Numbered from the stretch's first letter, positions 38,878 to 48,811 are shown. The stretch is 56,565 bases of DNA from Erythrobacter sanguineus (GCA_945878845.1 CAMCUB010000023.1:1-56565); one strand, 5' to 3'. A program made the numbers and translations. Notes: generated by a model not told the origin, from the sequence alone.

Positions 38878-40950
38878 ATGAACAAGACATTGCCCAAGCT
38901 CGTGCTCAGCGCCTCGCGTGATATCCCGTTTTCGCAGCTGGTGCTGAGCCAGAAGAATGTGCGGCGCGTGAAAGCCGGCCTTTCGATCGAGGATCTGGCC
39001 GAGGACATTTACCGCCGGACCCTGCTTCAAAGCATCAACGTCCGTCCCGTGCTCGATGCCGACGGCAAGGAAACCGGCATGTTCGAAGTGCCGGCCGGTG
39101 GTCGCCGTTTCCGGGCCCTCGAACTGCTGGTGAAGACTAAGCGGATGGCGAAGGATCAGCCCGTCCCTTGCGTCGTGCGTGAAGCCGGGATTGCCGAAGA
39201 GGACTCGCTCGCTGAAAACGTCATGCGCGTTGCGCTGCATCCGCTCGACCAGTTCCGTGCCTTCAGCGCGCTGATCGAAGCTGGCCTGTCCGAGGAAGAC
39301 ATCGCCGCGCGGTTCTTCGTGTCTGTCTCGACCGTACGCCAGCGCCTGCGGCTTGCCTCGGTCTCGCCCACCCTGCTCGAGATCTATGGTGAGGACGGCA
39401 TCACGCTCGAACAACTCATGGCCTTCTCGGTCACCGACAACCACGCGCGCCAGGAGCAGGTCTGGGAACAGGTCAATCAGGGGCACCATGTGCCACCTTA
39501 CCACATCCGCCGCTTGCTGACCGAAGATGCGATTTCAGCAAGCGACCGCCGCGTCCGGTTCATCGGGCTCGACGCCTATACCGAGGCTGGCGGCTATGTG
39601 ATGCGCGACCTCTTCTCGTCGGACAATGATGGATGGCTGCAGGATCCCGCACTGGTAGAACTCCTGGTGAGCGAAAAGCTCTCGGAACTCGCACAGGAAA
39701 TCGGTGCCGAAGGCTGGAAATGGGTCGAGGCCGCCGTCGACCTGCCCTATGGCTGCGAGCGCGGCAAACGCCGGATCGTCGGCACGACCATTGCTCTGAC
39801 CGACGATGAGCAGGCACGGCACGATGTGCTGGTCGAGGAATATGACCGCATTGGCGGCGACTACGGCGATGGCAGCGACCTTCCCGACGAAGTCGATGCC
39901 CGGCTGACCGCAATCGATGCCGAACTGACCGCCCTGAACACTCGTCCCACCGTCTACGATCCGGACGACATGGTGCGTGCTGGCGTGTTCATTTCGCTGA
40001 CCCACGATGGTCGGCTGAGGATCGACCGCGGCTATGTCCGTCCTGAAGATGAACCCGTCGCTGAAGGCCAGAATGACGGTACGAACGGTGCCAACGCAGA
40101 CGTGTCCGATGGCGCGACAGTCACCGTGGCAGGGCAAGCGGCGCCAATCGGTGGTGACGACGACGAAGATGAGGTGATCAAGCCGTTGCCTGACAGGCTC
40201 GTTTCCGAACTCACCGCTGAACGCACACTCGCTCTGCGCGATGCACTGGCCAACGCTCCGCAGGCGGCTTTCCTTGCCCTTCTCCATGCGCTTGTCCTGT
40301 CTGTGTTCCGTCCCCACGGGACTCATGGCTGTGTGCAGATCGGCGTCACCCAGGCCTGGCTCGGCAATGTCGCACCGAACTTGCGCGAGACTGTCTGGAG
40401 CCAGTCGATCCAGGCGCGGCACGAACATTGGGGTGAAAGGCTGCCGGATGAACCACAGGCGCTGTGGGACGCCCTCGCCGCAATGCCGCAGGATGAGCAG
40501 ATGGCGCTGCTCGCCCACTGTGTCAGCCACGGCATCAACGCACTGTTTGAGCCGAGCAAGGGCTATGACGGACGCATCTCGGCGCATGGTGTGGCGCAGC
40601 GCATTGCTGCCGCAGATGCTCTGGCAGCAGTCGTCGGGCTCGACATGGCCGAGGCTGGCTGGACGCCAACGGTCGACAACTACCTCGGGCGGGTAACCAA
40701 ACCCCGGATCATCGAAGCGGTCCGCGAAGCCATGGGCGATGCGACCGCCGCCCTGATCGAACATCTCAAGAAGGGTGACATGGCTCGCGAGGCCGAACGG
40801 CTGCTGAGCGGCGCCGGCTGGTTGCCGGAACCCCTGCGGTTGCCGGTCATCGAAGCAGATGAAGCGGAAATCGCCGACCTGCCCGATTTCCTCGCGGATG
40901 ATGCCGGACAGGCGGACGCCGACGACGCCTTCGCGATTGCTGCCGAATGA
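38878..40950 (+). CDS. Large ParB/Spo0J-like protein
   Basis: A 690-residue protein with an N-terminal ParB-type nuclease domain (residues 17-115: IPFSQLVLSQKNVRRVK, VPAGGRRFRALELL, EDSLAENVMRVALHPLDQF) and the HTH AARFFVSVSTVRQRLRLASVSP. The remaining about 450 residues are unlike ParA-partner ParB and hold an acidic linker (GGDDDEDEV). The fit is with the big plasmid/ICE ParB-like proteins in the DUF932 neighbourhood rather than with chromosomal ParB. No parA is beside it. Confidence 0.87.
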   Translation: MNKTLPKLVLSASRDIPFSQLVLSQKNVRRVKAGLSIEDLAEDIYRRTLLQSINVRPVLDADGKETGMFEVPAGGRRFRALELLVKTKRMAKDQPVPCVVREAGIAEEDSLAENVMRVALHPLDQFRAFSALIEAGLSEEDIAARFFVSVSTVRQRLRLASVSPTLLEIYGEDGITLEQLMAFSVTDNHARQEQVWEQVNQGHHVPPYHIRRLLTEDAISASDRRVRFIGLDAYTEAGGYVMRDLFSSDNDGWLQDPALVELLVSEKLSELAQEIGAEGWKWVEAAVDLPYGCERGKRRIVGTTIALTDDEQARHDVLVEEYDRIGGDYGDGSDLPDEVDARLTAIDAELTALNTRPTVYDPDDMVRAGVFISLTHDGRLRIDRGYVRPEDEPVAEGQNDGTNGANADVSDGATVTVAGQAAPIGGDDDEDEVIKPLPDRLVSELTAERTLALRDALANAPQAAFLALLHALVLSVFRPHGTHGCVQIGVTQAWLGNVAPNLRETVWSQSIQARHEHWGERLPDEPQALWDALAAMPQDEQMALLAHCVSHGINALFEPSKGYDGRISAHGVAQRIAAADALAAVVGLDMAEAGWTPTVDNYLGRVTKPRIIEAVREAMGDATAALIEHLKKGDMAREAERLLSGAGWLPEPLRLPVIEADEAEIADLPDFLADDAGQADADDAFAIAAE

Positions 40951-41023
40951 CCTTTGCGCGCGCGGGGCGGCCTCGGTCGCCCCGCGTGTCTTGCCCCCGC
41001 CTCACCGATGAAGGAGCCTTGCC

Positions 41024-41239
41024 ATGGCAATTCCTGACCATGCCCGCGCCAATTTCGAGACGCTGCTAAAAGCGGCACAAGCGGGCGATCTCGCGCTGAT
41101 GGAAGGCACCGAGGTTGCCAGCGGCGAAACCCGCTACGTTCTTTGCGCCGTTGGCCGCGACGACGGCGACTATGTGATGACCCCGTTCGGGCACCTCACA
41201 CCGGGCAATCCCTACGAGGCCTATATTCCGCCTGCCTGA
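41024..41239 (+). CDS. Small DUF6117-like protein
   Basis: A 71-residue acidic protein: MAIPDHARANFETLLKAAQA, DLALMEGTEVASGETRYVLC and FGHLTPGNPYEAYIPP. It matches a small family next to strawberry-notch genes in sphingomonad plasmids; I know it as DUF6117. GAAGGAG precedes the ATG. No function is known. Position between ParB-like and helicase genes suggests one operon. Confidence 0.78.
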   Translation: MAIPDHARANFETLLKAAQAGDLALMEGTEVASGETRYVLCAVGRDDGDYVMTPFGHLTPGNPYEAYIPPA

Positions 41240-41280
41240 TCCGGCCACCACCTCCCCAACACCAATCAAGGAATTCCGAC

Positions 41281-44200
41281 ATGACCAACTCGCCTTTGGC
41301 GGGTGCCTCCGCGCGCCCGCCTGCCGCTGCTTGCCCGCAGCAAACCGCTACCGCGATCATCACCGCAGCACATGACCTGCTCGACCACCTTGCCGCCGGT
41401 CGCCGGATCGACACGCCCGCGATCCGCACCGCCATGCAGTCCGCCTTTGGCGCAAGCGATGCGACCGGAGCCTGGAGCTGGAAGACCGCCTACGAAGCCG
41501 TCGAGGTCGCGCAATTGCTGTTCATGCGCCGCTACGGCCCGGCGATCCATGCCAGGACCGCCGATCCGCTCGAACGCCTGAAACTGGTCGAACGGATTGC
41601 CCGGCTTGCCCCGACGCAAACCCGGCGCAGCGAGGAAATGCAGGCCTACCAGCAATTCTCGACGCCGCTGGGACTGGCATGGGTGGCCGGGTTTGCTGCA
41701 GGCTTTCTGCCGGGCGAACTGGTGCTCGAGCCCTCTGCAGGCACCGGACTGCTGGCGGTACAGGCTGAATTTGCCGGATGCCGATTGGCCGTGAACGAGG
41801 TTGCCGAAGTGCGTGCCGCCCTGCTTGGCAGCCTGTTTGCAGGCTCGCCCCTGTCGATGCACGACGCAGCACAGATCCACGACCGGCTCGATGCAGCTGT
41901 GGTGCCGAGCTGCATCATCATGAACCCGCCATTCTCTGCAGCGCTGAATGTCGAAGCCCGTGTGGCCGATGCAGCCATCCGGCATCTGTCATCGGCAGTG
42001 GCGCGGCTTGCCGAAGGAGGACGGCTCGTCGCGATCACCGGGGCCAACTGCGCGCCAGATCACAAGGCATGGCGTGATGGCTGCAACAGGATGCAGGACA
42101 ACGCCCGGGTGGTGTTCAGCGCGAATATTGCGGGCAGCGTGTTCGCATCGCACGGCACTACGGTCGAAACCCGGCTGACCGTGATCGACAAGGTTCCCGC
42201 AGACGATGCAGCACAATTTCCGGCGTCGCGAGGCATGGCTCCCGATCTCGCGACCTTGCTGCGCTGGTTGGCCGACAGCCTCCCGCCACGTCAGCCCATC
42301 GCCGCATCAGCTCTTCAGCCACTGGCCGCTGCCCGCAGTTCACAAGCGATCAAAGCCAGCCCAAAGCCGAGACAGACTGCAGCCCCGATCCCTGCGACAT
42401 CCGGCGTGCCGCTCGACTATGATGTGATCGACTGGTGTCCTCCGGCGGGCGGCAAGCTCTCGAATACGCTCTATGAGCCCTACACGCTCCAATCGATCCG
42501 CATCACTGGCGCTCAGCCGCATCCGACGCGTCTGGTGCAATCAGCGGCGATGTCCTCGGTCGCGCCGCCCAAGCCGAGCTATCGCCCGCATCTCCCCGCC
42601 GGTCTCGTCGAACAGGGGCTGCTGTCCGATGCCCAGCTCGAATCGGTAGTTTATGCGGGCGAAGCCCATGCCGACCATCTGGCCGGCAGCTGGTCCGTCG
42701 ATGCGACCTGGGACAAGGTCGAAGCCGCGCCCGATGATTGCGATACCGCTTTCCGCTTCCGGAAAGGCTGGTTCCTCGGCGATGGCACCGGCGCTGGGAA
42801 AGGGCGGCAGGTTGCAGGGATTGTGCTCGACAATTGGCTCAAGGGCCGAAAGCGCGCAGTCTGGATTTCGAAATCCGACAAGCTGCTCGAAGATGCGCAG
42901 CGCGACTGGAAGGCTCTGGGGCAAGAGCCCTTGCTGGTCACGCCGCTCGCCCGCTTCCGCCAGGGTACGCCGATCCGGCTCGAGCAAGGCATCCTTTTTA
43001 CAACCTATGCCACGCTACGCTCCGACGCGCGCGAAAACCGGGTTTCTCGGGTGCAGCAGATCGTCGATTGGCTGGGGACCGACTTCGACGGGGTCATTGT
43101 CTTCGACGAAAGCCATGCCATGCAGAATGCCGGTGGCGGCAAATCCGAACGGGGCGATTGCGCCCCCTCGCAGCAGGGACGTGCCGGACTGCGCCTGCAG
43201 CATGCACTGCCCGATGCCCGGGTGGTCTATGTCTCTGCAACCGGGGCGACCACGGTCGAGAACCTTGCCTATGCCCAGCGGCTCGGCCTGTGGGGCGGCG
43301 CGGACTTTCCTTTCGACAAACGCACCGATTTCGTCGCAGCGATTGAAGCGGGCGGGGTCGCAGCGATGGAGGTGCTGGCCCGCGATCTGAAAGCCCTCGG
43401 CCTCTATGCCGCCCGTTCGCTGTCCTACGAAGGCATCGAATATGAGCTACTCGAGCACCAGCTCACCGCTGACCAGGTTCGCATCTACGATGCCTATGCC
43501 GGGGCGTTTCAGGTCATCCACAATAACCTGGACGCAGCGCTGGAGGCCGCCAACGTCACGAGCAGCGAGGGTACGCTCAACGCACAGGCGAAGTCAGCAG
43601 CCCGCTCGGCGTTCGAATCCGCCAAGCAGCGCTTCTTCAATCATCTCATTACGGCGATGAAGACGCCAACGCTGATCGCCGCGATCGAGCAGGGCCTCGC
43701 CGATGGCCACGCCGCTGTGGTGCAGATCGTCTCGACCGGGGAAGCGCTGCTGTCGCGCCGCCTTGCCGATATCGATCCGGGCGAGTGGAACGACATTCAG
43801 GTCGATATCACGCCACGCGAATATGTTCTGGATTACCTCCTCCACAGCTTCCCAACCCAGCTTCACGAGAGCTTTACCGACGGCGACGGCAATCTCGCGT
43901 CGAGGCCAGCCTATGACAAGGATGGCAATGTCGTGCAGTGCCGCGAGGCTTGTCAGCGGCGCGACCGGCTGATCGAACAATTAGCATCGATGGAGCCGGT
44001 GCAAGGCGCACTGGACCAGATCGTCCAGCGGTTCGGGACGGATATGGTGGCCGAGGTGACCGGGCGATCGCGGCGGATCGTCAGCAGGGTCGACGCGAAT
44101 AGTGACCGGCTCGCGGTCGAGAACCGGCCTGCCCATGCCAACCTCGCCGAAGCGCAGGCATTCATGGAAGACAGAAAGCAGATCCTCGTTTTCTCCGATG

Positions 44201-45624
44201 CTGGGGGAACGGGGCGCAGCTACCATGCCGATCTGGACGCGCGCAATCAGCGCGTGCGGCATCACTATCTGCTGGAAGCGGGCTGGAAAGCCGACACAGC
44301 CATCCAGGGCCTGGGTCGCACCAACCGCACCAATCAGGCGCAGCCGCCACTGTTCCGGCCGGTAGCCACCAATGTTCAGGCCGAAAAACGCTTCCTTTCG
44401 ACCATCGCGCGGCGGCTCGACACACTGGGTGCGATCACGCGCGGGCAACGGCAGACCGGGGGACAGGGCTTGTTCCGCCCGGAGGACAATCTCGAAAGTC
44501 CTTATGCCCGCGATGCCCTGCGCCAGCTCTATGTGCTACTCTATGCCGGCAAGGTCGAGCAGTGCTCGCTCGCAATCTTCGAGAGCATGACCGGTCTGTC
44601 GCTGACCGACGGCAGCGGGTGCCTCAAGGACGACCTGCCGCCGATCACAACCTTCTTGAACCGGCTGCTAGCACTCACCATCGACATGCAGAATGTGCTG
44701 TTCACGGTGTTCGAGAAGTTGCTCAGCGCCAAGGTCGAAAGCGCAATCGCGGCGGGCAGTTACGATCTCGGGCTGGAAACGCTCACCGCAGACAGCTTCA
44801 CCGTCACGGGCAGCGAGCCGATCTACGTCCATCCGGCCACGGGCGCAGAGACCCGGTTGCTGACGATTTCAATGAAGGAGCGCAACCAGCCGGTCTCGCT
44901 CGAGCGGGCGCTCGAACTGCGGCGTGAACCCGGCGCGAGGCTATTGGTCAATGCCCGCTCGCGGCGCGCTGCTGTCCAGCTGCCCGCCCGCAGCGTTATG
45001 CTCGACGATGGCGAGGTTGAGCGCCGCATCCGGCTGATCCGGCCGATGGAGCGGCTGAACTTCGCCCTGACCCACCTTGCCGAGACCCACTGGGAGGAGG
45101 TGGACGAGCGGACATTCGGGGTAGTCTGGCAGGACGAGCTGGCACAAGTCGATGAGTTCACGACAAGCGAACTGCACATCGTCACCGGCCTGCTACTGCC
45201 GATCTGGAAACAGCTTCCCGAGGAAACGACCCGTGTCTACCGGCTCCAGACCGACGATGGCACCCGCATTGTCGGCCGCAGGGTGTCGGCAGCATGGGCA
45301 GCGAGCGCGACAGCCAGGCCAGACGCGCCAGTCCTTTCTCCACCACAGGCAATCGCATTGCTGCGTGAAGGGCACGCGGTGCTGCACCTTGCCGATGGGC
45401 TGCAACTGCGCCGGTCTCGGCTAATGCAAATGAACCGGATTGAACTCACCGGGTTCGGATCGACGGCGGTCGACCGGCTCAAGGCCATGGGGCTGTTCTC
45501 CGAGATCATCAGCTGGAAGCTGCGTCTATTCGTCCCTGACGACATGGTGACAGGGTCGGCAGTGATCGACCGGCTGTTCGAACGGCACCCTTTGACGCGC
45601 ATCGCCGACCGGAAGGCAGCCTGA
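41281..45624 (+). CDS. Adenine methyltransferase/strawberry-notch helicase fusion
   Basis: A 1447-residue protein in two parts. Residues about 120-330 are a class I N6-adenine methyltransferase: motif I LEPSAGTG (150-156) and catalytic NPPF (215-218). From about 430 on is a strawberry-notch type superfamily 2 helicase: Walker A GDGTGAGKGRQ (500-510), Walker B DESH (609-612), then YVSATGATTVENLAYAQRLGLW, a central SNO nucleotidase/helicase and the C-terminal domain ending in HPLTRIADRK. Such proteins occur on plasmids and phages, likely in DNA processing, anti-restriction or establishment. The ATG at 41281 is taken; the frame opens earlier but overlaps the small gene upstream. Confidence 0.9.
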   Translation: MTNSPLAGASARPPAAACPQQTATAIITAAHDLLDHLAAGRRIDTPAIRTAMQSAFGASDATGAWSWKTAYEAVEVAQLLFMRRYGPAIHARTADPLERLKLVERIARLAPTQTRRSEEMQAYQQFSTPLGLAWVAGFAAGFLPGELVLEPSAGTGLLAVQAEFAGCRLAVNEVAEVRAALLGSLFAGSPLSMHDAAQIHDRLDAAVVPSCIIMNPPFSAALNVEARVADAAIRHLSSAVARLAEGGRLVAITGANCAPDHKAWRDGCNRMQDNARVVFSANIAGSVFASHGTTVETRLTVIDKVPADDAAQFPASRGMAPDLATLLRWLADSLPPRQPIAASALQPLAAARSSQAIKASPKPRQTAAPIPATSGVPLDYDVIDWCPPAGGKLSNTLYEPYTLQSIRITGAQPHPTRLVQSAAMSSVAPPKPSYRPHLPAGLVEQGLLSDAQLESVVYAGEAHADHLAGSWSVDATWDKVEAAPDDCDTAFRFRKGWFLGDGTGAGKGRQVAGIVLDNWLKGRKRAVWISKSDKLLEDAQRDWKALGQEPLLVTPLARFRQGTPIRLEQGILFTTYATLRSDARENRVSRVQQIVDWLGTDFDGVIVFDESHAMQNAGGGKSERGDCAPSQQGRAGLRLQHALPDARVVYVSATGATTVENLAYAQRLGLWGGADFPFDKRTDFVAAIEAGGVAAMEVLARDLKALGLYAARSLSYEGIEYELLEHQLTADQVRIYDAYAGAFQVIHNNLDAALEAANVTSSEGTLNAQAKSAARSAFESAKQRFFNHLITAMKTPTLIAAIEQGLADGHAAVVQIVSTGEALLSRRLADIDPGEWNDIQVDITPREYVLDYLLHSFPTQLHESFTDGDGNLASRPAYDKDGNVVQCREACQRRDRLIEQLASMEPVQGALDQIVQRFGTDMVAEVTGRSRRIVSRVDANSDRLAVENRPAHANLAEAQAFMEDRKQILVFSDAGGTGRSYHADLDARNQRVRHHYLLEAGWKADTAIQGLGRTNRTNQAQPPLFRPVATNVQAEKRFLSTIARRLDTLGAITRGQRQTGGQGLFRPEDNLESPYARDALRQLYVLLYAGKVEQCSLAIFESMTGLSLTDGSGCLKDDLPPITTFLNRLLALTIDMQNVLFTVFEKLLSAKVESAIAAGSYDLGLETLTADSFTVTGSEPIYVHPATGAETRLLTISMKERNQPVSLERALELRREPGARLLVNARSRRAAVQLPARSVMLDDGEVERRIRLIRPMERLNFALTHLAETHWEEVDERTFGVVWQDELAQVDEFTTSELHIVTGLLLPIWKQLPEETTRVYRLQTDDGTRIVGRRVSAAWAASATARPDAPVLSPPQAIALLREGHAVLHLADGLQLRRSRLMQMNRIELTGFGSTAVDRLKAMGLFSEIISWKLRLFVPDDMVTGSAVIDRLFERHPLTRIADRKAA

Positions 45625-45625
45625 C

Positions 45626-46684
45626 ATGGCCAAGCTCTCCACGCGCGCCGCAGAATTGTCGGAGCGGCTAGCACAGAACGTACAGGCTGTTTGCCGCCAC
45701 TATCTGCCCGCAGGCAGGCGTGAAGGCCGTTACTGGATGGTTGGCGATGTCGCCGGAACGCCCGGGCGCAGTCTCTACGTCCGTCTTTTCGAAACCGAGC
45801 GCGGCGCGATCGGCAACTGGGTCGATGCCGCAACCGGTGAGCATGGCGATCTTCTTGATCTCATTCGGTTCAACCAACGGCATGGGCGTCTCTCCGAAAC
45901 TATTGAGGAAGCCGAACGCTTCCTCAGCCTTCCCCCATCGGCTTCGGACGATCAGCGCAGTGCCGCGTCATTCGCCACGCCCGCGCGCGCAGGATCCACG
46001 ACCGCTGCCATACGCCTGTTTGCCGCCTCGAAACCACTGACTGGATCAATGGCGAGCGCCTACCTGCGATCACGTGGCATCACACGCGTATCCCACCTGC
46101 CAGCCCTGCGCTTTCATCCGCGATGCTACTACAGACCAAATGAGGACGATAATCCAGCAACTGCGGGCGCTTTCCCGGCACTGATCGCAGCAGTTACCGA
46201 CAACGACGGCGTACAGACCGGCACCCATCGCACCTGGCTTGATCCATCCGGCAGCACGAAGGCCAAAGTCGCATCGCCGCGCAGGGCGATGGGCAACATC
46301 CTCGGCAACGCCGTAAGATTCGGCACTGCGGATGATGTCATGATCGCCGGCGAAGGCATCGAAACCATGCTGTCGTTGCGCGAAGTTCTGCCAACCATGC
46401 CGATGGCAGCCGCGACATCGTCAACCCATCTTGCCGCCATTCTGTTTCCGCCAACACTTCGACGTCTCTACGTCGCACGTGATTTGGATGCTGCAGGCGA
46501 CGCAGCGTTTGGCGTCCTGACCGAGCGCACACAGGCAGCAGGGATCGAACTCGTATCACTCATGCCGGACCTCGCTGACTTCAATGACGACCTCCGCCAG
46601 CATGGCGTTGCTGCACTGGCGGAACGGGTCCGCCATCATCTCCGACAGCAGGATCAGACACGCTTTTCCGTCGACATTGGCTGA
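45626..46684 (+). CDS. Toprim domain (primase-like) protein
   Basis: A 352-residue protein that starts one base after the helicase stop. The N-terminal half resembles the DUF7146-type domain of plasmid primase-like proteins (WMVGDVAGTPGRSLYV, LDLIRFNQRHGRL). The C-terminal Toprim fold has AGEGIETMLSLREVLP with the catalytic Glu and ARDLDAAGD for metal binding. It lacks a zinc finger. It probably primes or nicks element DNA together with the helicase. Confidence 0.86.
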   Translation: MAKLSTRAAELSERLAQNVQAVCRHYLPAGRREGRYWMVGDVAGTPGRSLYVRLFETERGAIGNWVDAATGEHGDLLDLIRFNQRHGRLSETIEEAERFLSLPPSASDDQRSAASFATPARAGSTTAAIRLFAASKPLTGSMASAYLRSRGITRVSHLPALRFHPRCYYRPNEDDNPATAGAFPALIAAVTDNDGVQTGTHRTWLDPSGSTKAKVASPRRAMGNILGNAVRFGTADDVMIAGEGIETMLSLREVLPTMPMAAATSSTHLAAILFPPTLRRLYVARDLDAAGDAAFGVLTERTQAAGIELVSLMPDLADFNDDLRQHGVAALAERVRHHLRQQDQTRFSVDIG

Positions 46685-46754
46685 GCCGGTACGGGGTTGG
46701 AGGATGGGGCGATGGCGGCGTGCATAGGACTTGAGCCAAGACCCGGCCCAGCCC

Positions 46755-46949
46755 GGCCTTCTGTGAGTGGCGTCCGAGAGACCGGCTGCCGCGAGGCCGC
46801 AATGGCGGTCATGCGGCTATTTTCCGGCGGCGCATCCGCGCCTTTCCATCGCGAACCAAAATAGCCGCCCGTCCGCCATCCTCCGCTGCGCTTCGGTCCA
46901 TGCGGATGCGGCCTCGCGGCAGCCGGTCAGAGGGACGCCTATGAAGGCC
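46755..46949. repeat. Large nested palindrome before the DUF2493 gene
   Basis: A 195-base imperfect inverted repeat. Outer arms GGCCTT/AAGGCC (46755-46760, 46944-46949); a 21-base perfect arm pair at 46781-46801 and 46907-46927; inner GCGGCTATTTT/AAAATAGCCGC at 46813-46823 and 46858-46868. A smaller CCGGGC/GCCCGG hairpin (46948-46964) follows. It occupies most of the 305-base gap between the Toprim and DUF2493 genes. The element CCTCC-CTGCG-TTCGG inside its right half recurs before a DUF736 gene (50031-50047). Confidence 0.75.
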
Positions 46950-46989
46950 GGGCAAAGTGCCCGGTCCCAAGGCCCCAAGGACCGACGCA

Positions 46990-47907
46990 ATGACCATCAC
47001 ACCCGATTCAGAACCCGAACACGAAGCCTCAGTAACAGCCCACCTCCTCGATGAAATCGCCCTCTACGGCTATCGTCCCTTCTCCGACGAAGCCGACCCG
47101 CGACCGCTCCCCGAAGAGCGCATCGCCGCTGGCGCCGTCGCCGACATGTTCGATGCTCTCATCGCCACCATGATCGACACCAGGCTCGAACCCGATCTGG
47201 AGGACCTGTGCTGGTCGCTCGCCAATCTCTTCCACCGCGCCGAAGGCCGGATCCAGCGCGAGCTCGACGACAATGAAGACGCTCAGAAGCGCAGCCAGCG
47301 CGAGCAGGATGGCTCCGAGGTCATGTCGGTCGAACTTGAACGCCTGCTTCGCGAAGGCACCGGCTTGATCGAACGCCGCAACGCCATGGAATTTATGCGC
47401 GATGCTGCCGGAGAACAGTTCGAAGCACATTTCCGAAAGGCCTGGACCCCACGCACCGGGTCACTCGTCAACCATCGCACCATGACAGCCGCCATGATCG
47501 ACAGCCGGGATTTTCTAGCTGCGAAGCGTCGCTCTGAGACCGAACCGCTGCTGCCGGTAGGCACCCGCATCGCGTTCACATCTGGACCTGAGTATCAGAA
47601 CCACAACCGGATATGGGCCGTGCTGGACAAGGTGCTCGCCAAATATCCAGACATGGTCCTGTTTCACGGCGGAAATCCTACCGGCGGCGAACACATCGCT
47701 TCGCTCTGGGCTCGCAATCGCAAAATCACCCATGTCGCGTTCCGGCCAGACTGGACGCGATACAAGAAAGCCGCGCCATTCCGTCGCAACGACCAGATGC
47801 TGGAAGCGATCCCAAAGGCCGTGGTCGCTTGCCCGGGCAATGGTATCAATGCCAATCTGGTCGACAAGGCCCGCAAGCTGGGGATTTTGGTGTGGACGAT
47901 CGAATGA
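46990..47907 (+). CDS. DUF2493 domain protein
   Basis: A 305-residue protein. The N-terminal half is helical and acidic; the C-terminal part (from about residue 195: GTRIAFTSGPEYQNHNRIWAVLD, MVLFHGGNPTGGEHIASLWARN, VVACPGNGINANLVDKARK) is a DUF2493 domain, related to the SLOG/Rossmann nucleotide-binding fold. Such proteins are typical of sphingomonad plasmids and ICEs. The ATG at 46990 lies shortly after a hairpin and has a weak ribosome site. Function unknown. Confidence 0.87.
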   Translation: MTITPDSEPEHEASVTAHLLDEIALYGYRPFSDEADPRPLPEERIAAGAVADMFDALIATMIDTRLEPDLEDLCWSLANLFHRAEGRIQRELDDNEDAQKRSQREQDGSEVMSVELERLLREGTGLIERRNAMEFMRDAAGEQFEAHFRKAWTPRTGSLVNHRTMTAAMIDSRDFLAAKRRSETEPLLPVGTRIAFTSGPEYQNHNRIWAVLDKVLAKYPDMVLFHGGNPTGGEHIASLWARNRKITHVAFRPDWTRYKKAAPFRRNDQMLEAIPKAVVACPGNGINANLVDKARKLGILVWTIE

Positions 47908-47949
47908 TCGTCAACTCTGAATTGCTTCTCGTGCACTGCATCAACGCGA

Positions 47950-48534
47950 TCAGCGCATGCCTTGCCGGGGTAAGGTCGGATCGTCCGCATCTGACCGTCG
48001 CCAATACTCTCGGCACAACCTTACGCCACTTTCCGTCAGTTCGTAGCGGACCTCGTTGTTTGGCAAAGGGCGGATCAGTCCGAGTCTAACCAACGGAGAT
48101 ACGCTACCATCGGCCACCGAGCGCTCACTTCGGACATTCTGATGAACGAAGGCCCATCTTTTTCGGCCAGACTCCTCAAATACCTCGAGCTGGCTTGCGG
48201 GAATTTCCTCACGCGGTCCCCCAAGCGCCGTGAGAAACCGGCTTGAGAATGAAAACGTCATGTGGACGAGCGTATCCCGCGAACGAGGCGGAACGTTCAG
48301 CCAATCAATGGTCGCCGACAATCTCTTGGATTCTGGAACACAAATCGGCGTCTCTTGTCCAAGGACAAACGCCTGGACCATTGCACGCTCGATCTCGCCG
48401 ATAGTATTTTGGCTCAGGCCGATTTTTCGTGCCTGCCTGTCCCTCGCAATGATGTCCCGAGCGATCTCGCGAAATTGCGCCCGGATTAGCGACGAAGGCT
48501 TCGAGACCTTGGGGATTCGGCTAGCTTCTTCCAT
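47950..48534 (-). CDS. Unknown protein with winged-helix-like C-terminus; probable cargo
   Basis: A 194-residue reading frame against the general direction, with visibly lower GC than the genes on both sides. I could not assign a family. The C-terminal LVRLGLIRPL and NEVRYELTESGVRLCREYWRR look like a winged helix of the MarR/PadR kind; the N-terminal half is basic and helical (RAQFREIARDIIARDRQARKI). The ATG at 48534 is my choice; the frame goes on to 48681. It may be a recently acquired cargo gene. Confidence 0.6.
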   Translation of the reverse strand: MEEASRIPKVSKPSSLIRAQFREIARDIIARDRQARKIGLSQNTIGEIERAMVQAFVLGQETPICVPESKRLSATIDWLNVPPRSRDTLVHMTFSFSSRFLTALGGPREEIPASQLEVFEESGRKRWAFVHQNVRSERSVADGSVSPLVRLGLIRPLPNNEVRYELTESGVRLCREYWRRSDADDPTLPRQGMR

Positions 48535-48811
48535 ACTTAGCTTTGTACTTTCGTCCCTTACGGTCGAACAGTGCAATCGTGTTTCGATCACTAATGTTCG
48601 CTCACGAGACTGTCGGTCACTTCGGCCCAACCCGCTCTCTATGGCCAATCCGTTGGCCGACCCAAAGCCTCCTTCAATCAACCCGTAAAGGGTCCGCTAC
48701 GCTGCGCGTGCGGCCACTGCGGCTGCACCTTCGTGGTGATTGCGGCTTTGCGCCGTCTGTCCGGGGCCTGTCGAGCGGGGATGGTCCCTGCTCCGAGACA
48801 GGAGCTCGAAC

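Noticed and set aside
46755..46949. CRISPR array or IS element
   Set aside because: There is one nested inverted repeat, not evenly spaced direct repeats, and no transposase gene is inside or next to it.
48230..48688. 152-codon plus-strand frame opposite the cargo gene
   Set aside because: The minus-strand frame has a better residue pattern and a plausible winged-helix end; this one has none.
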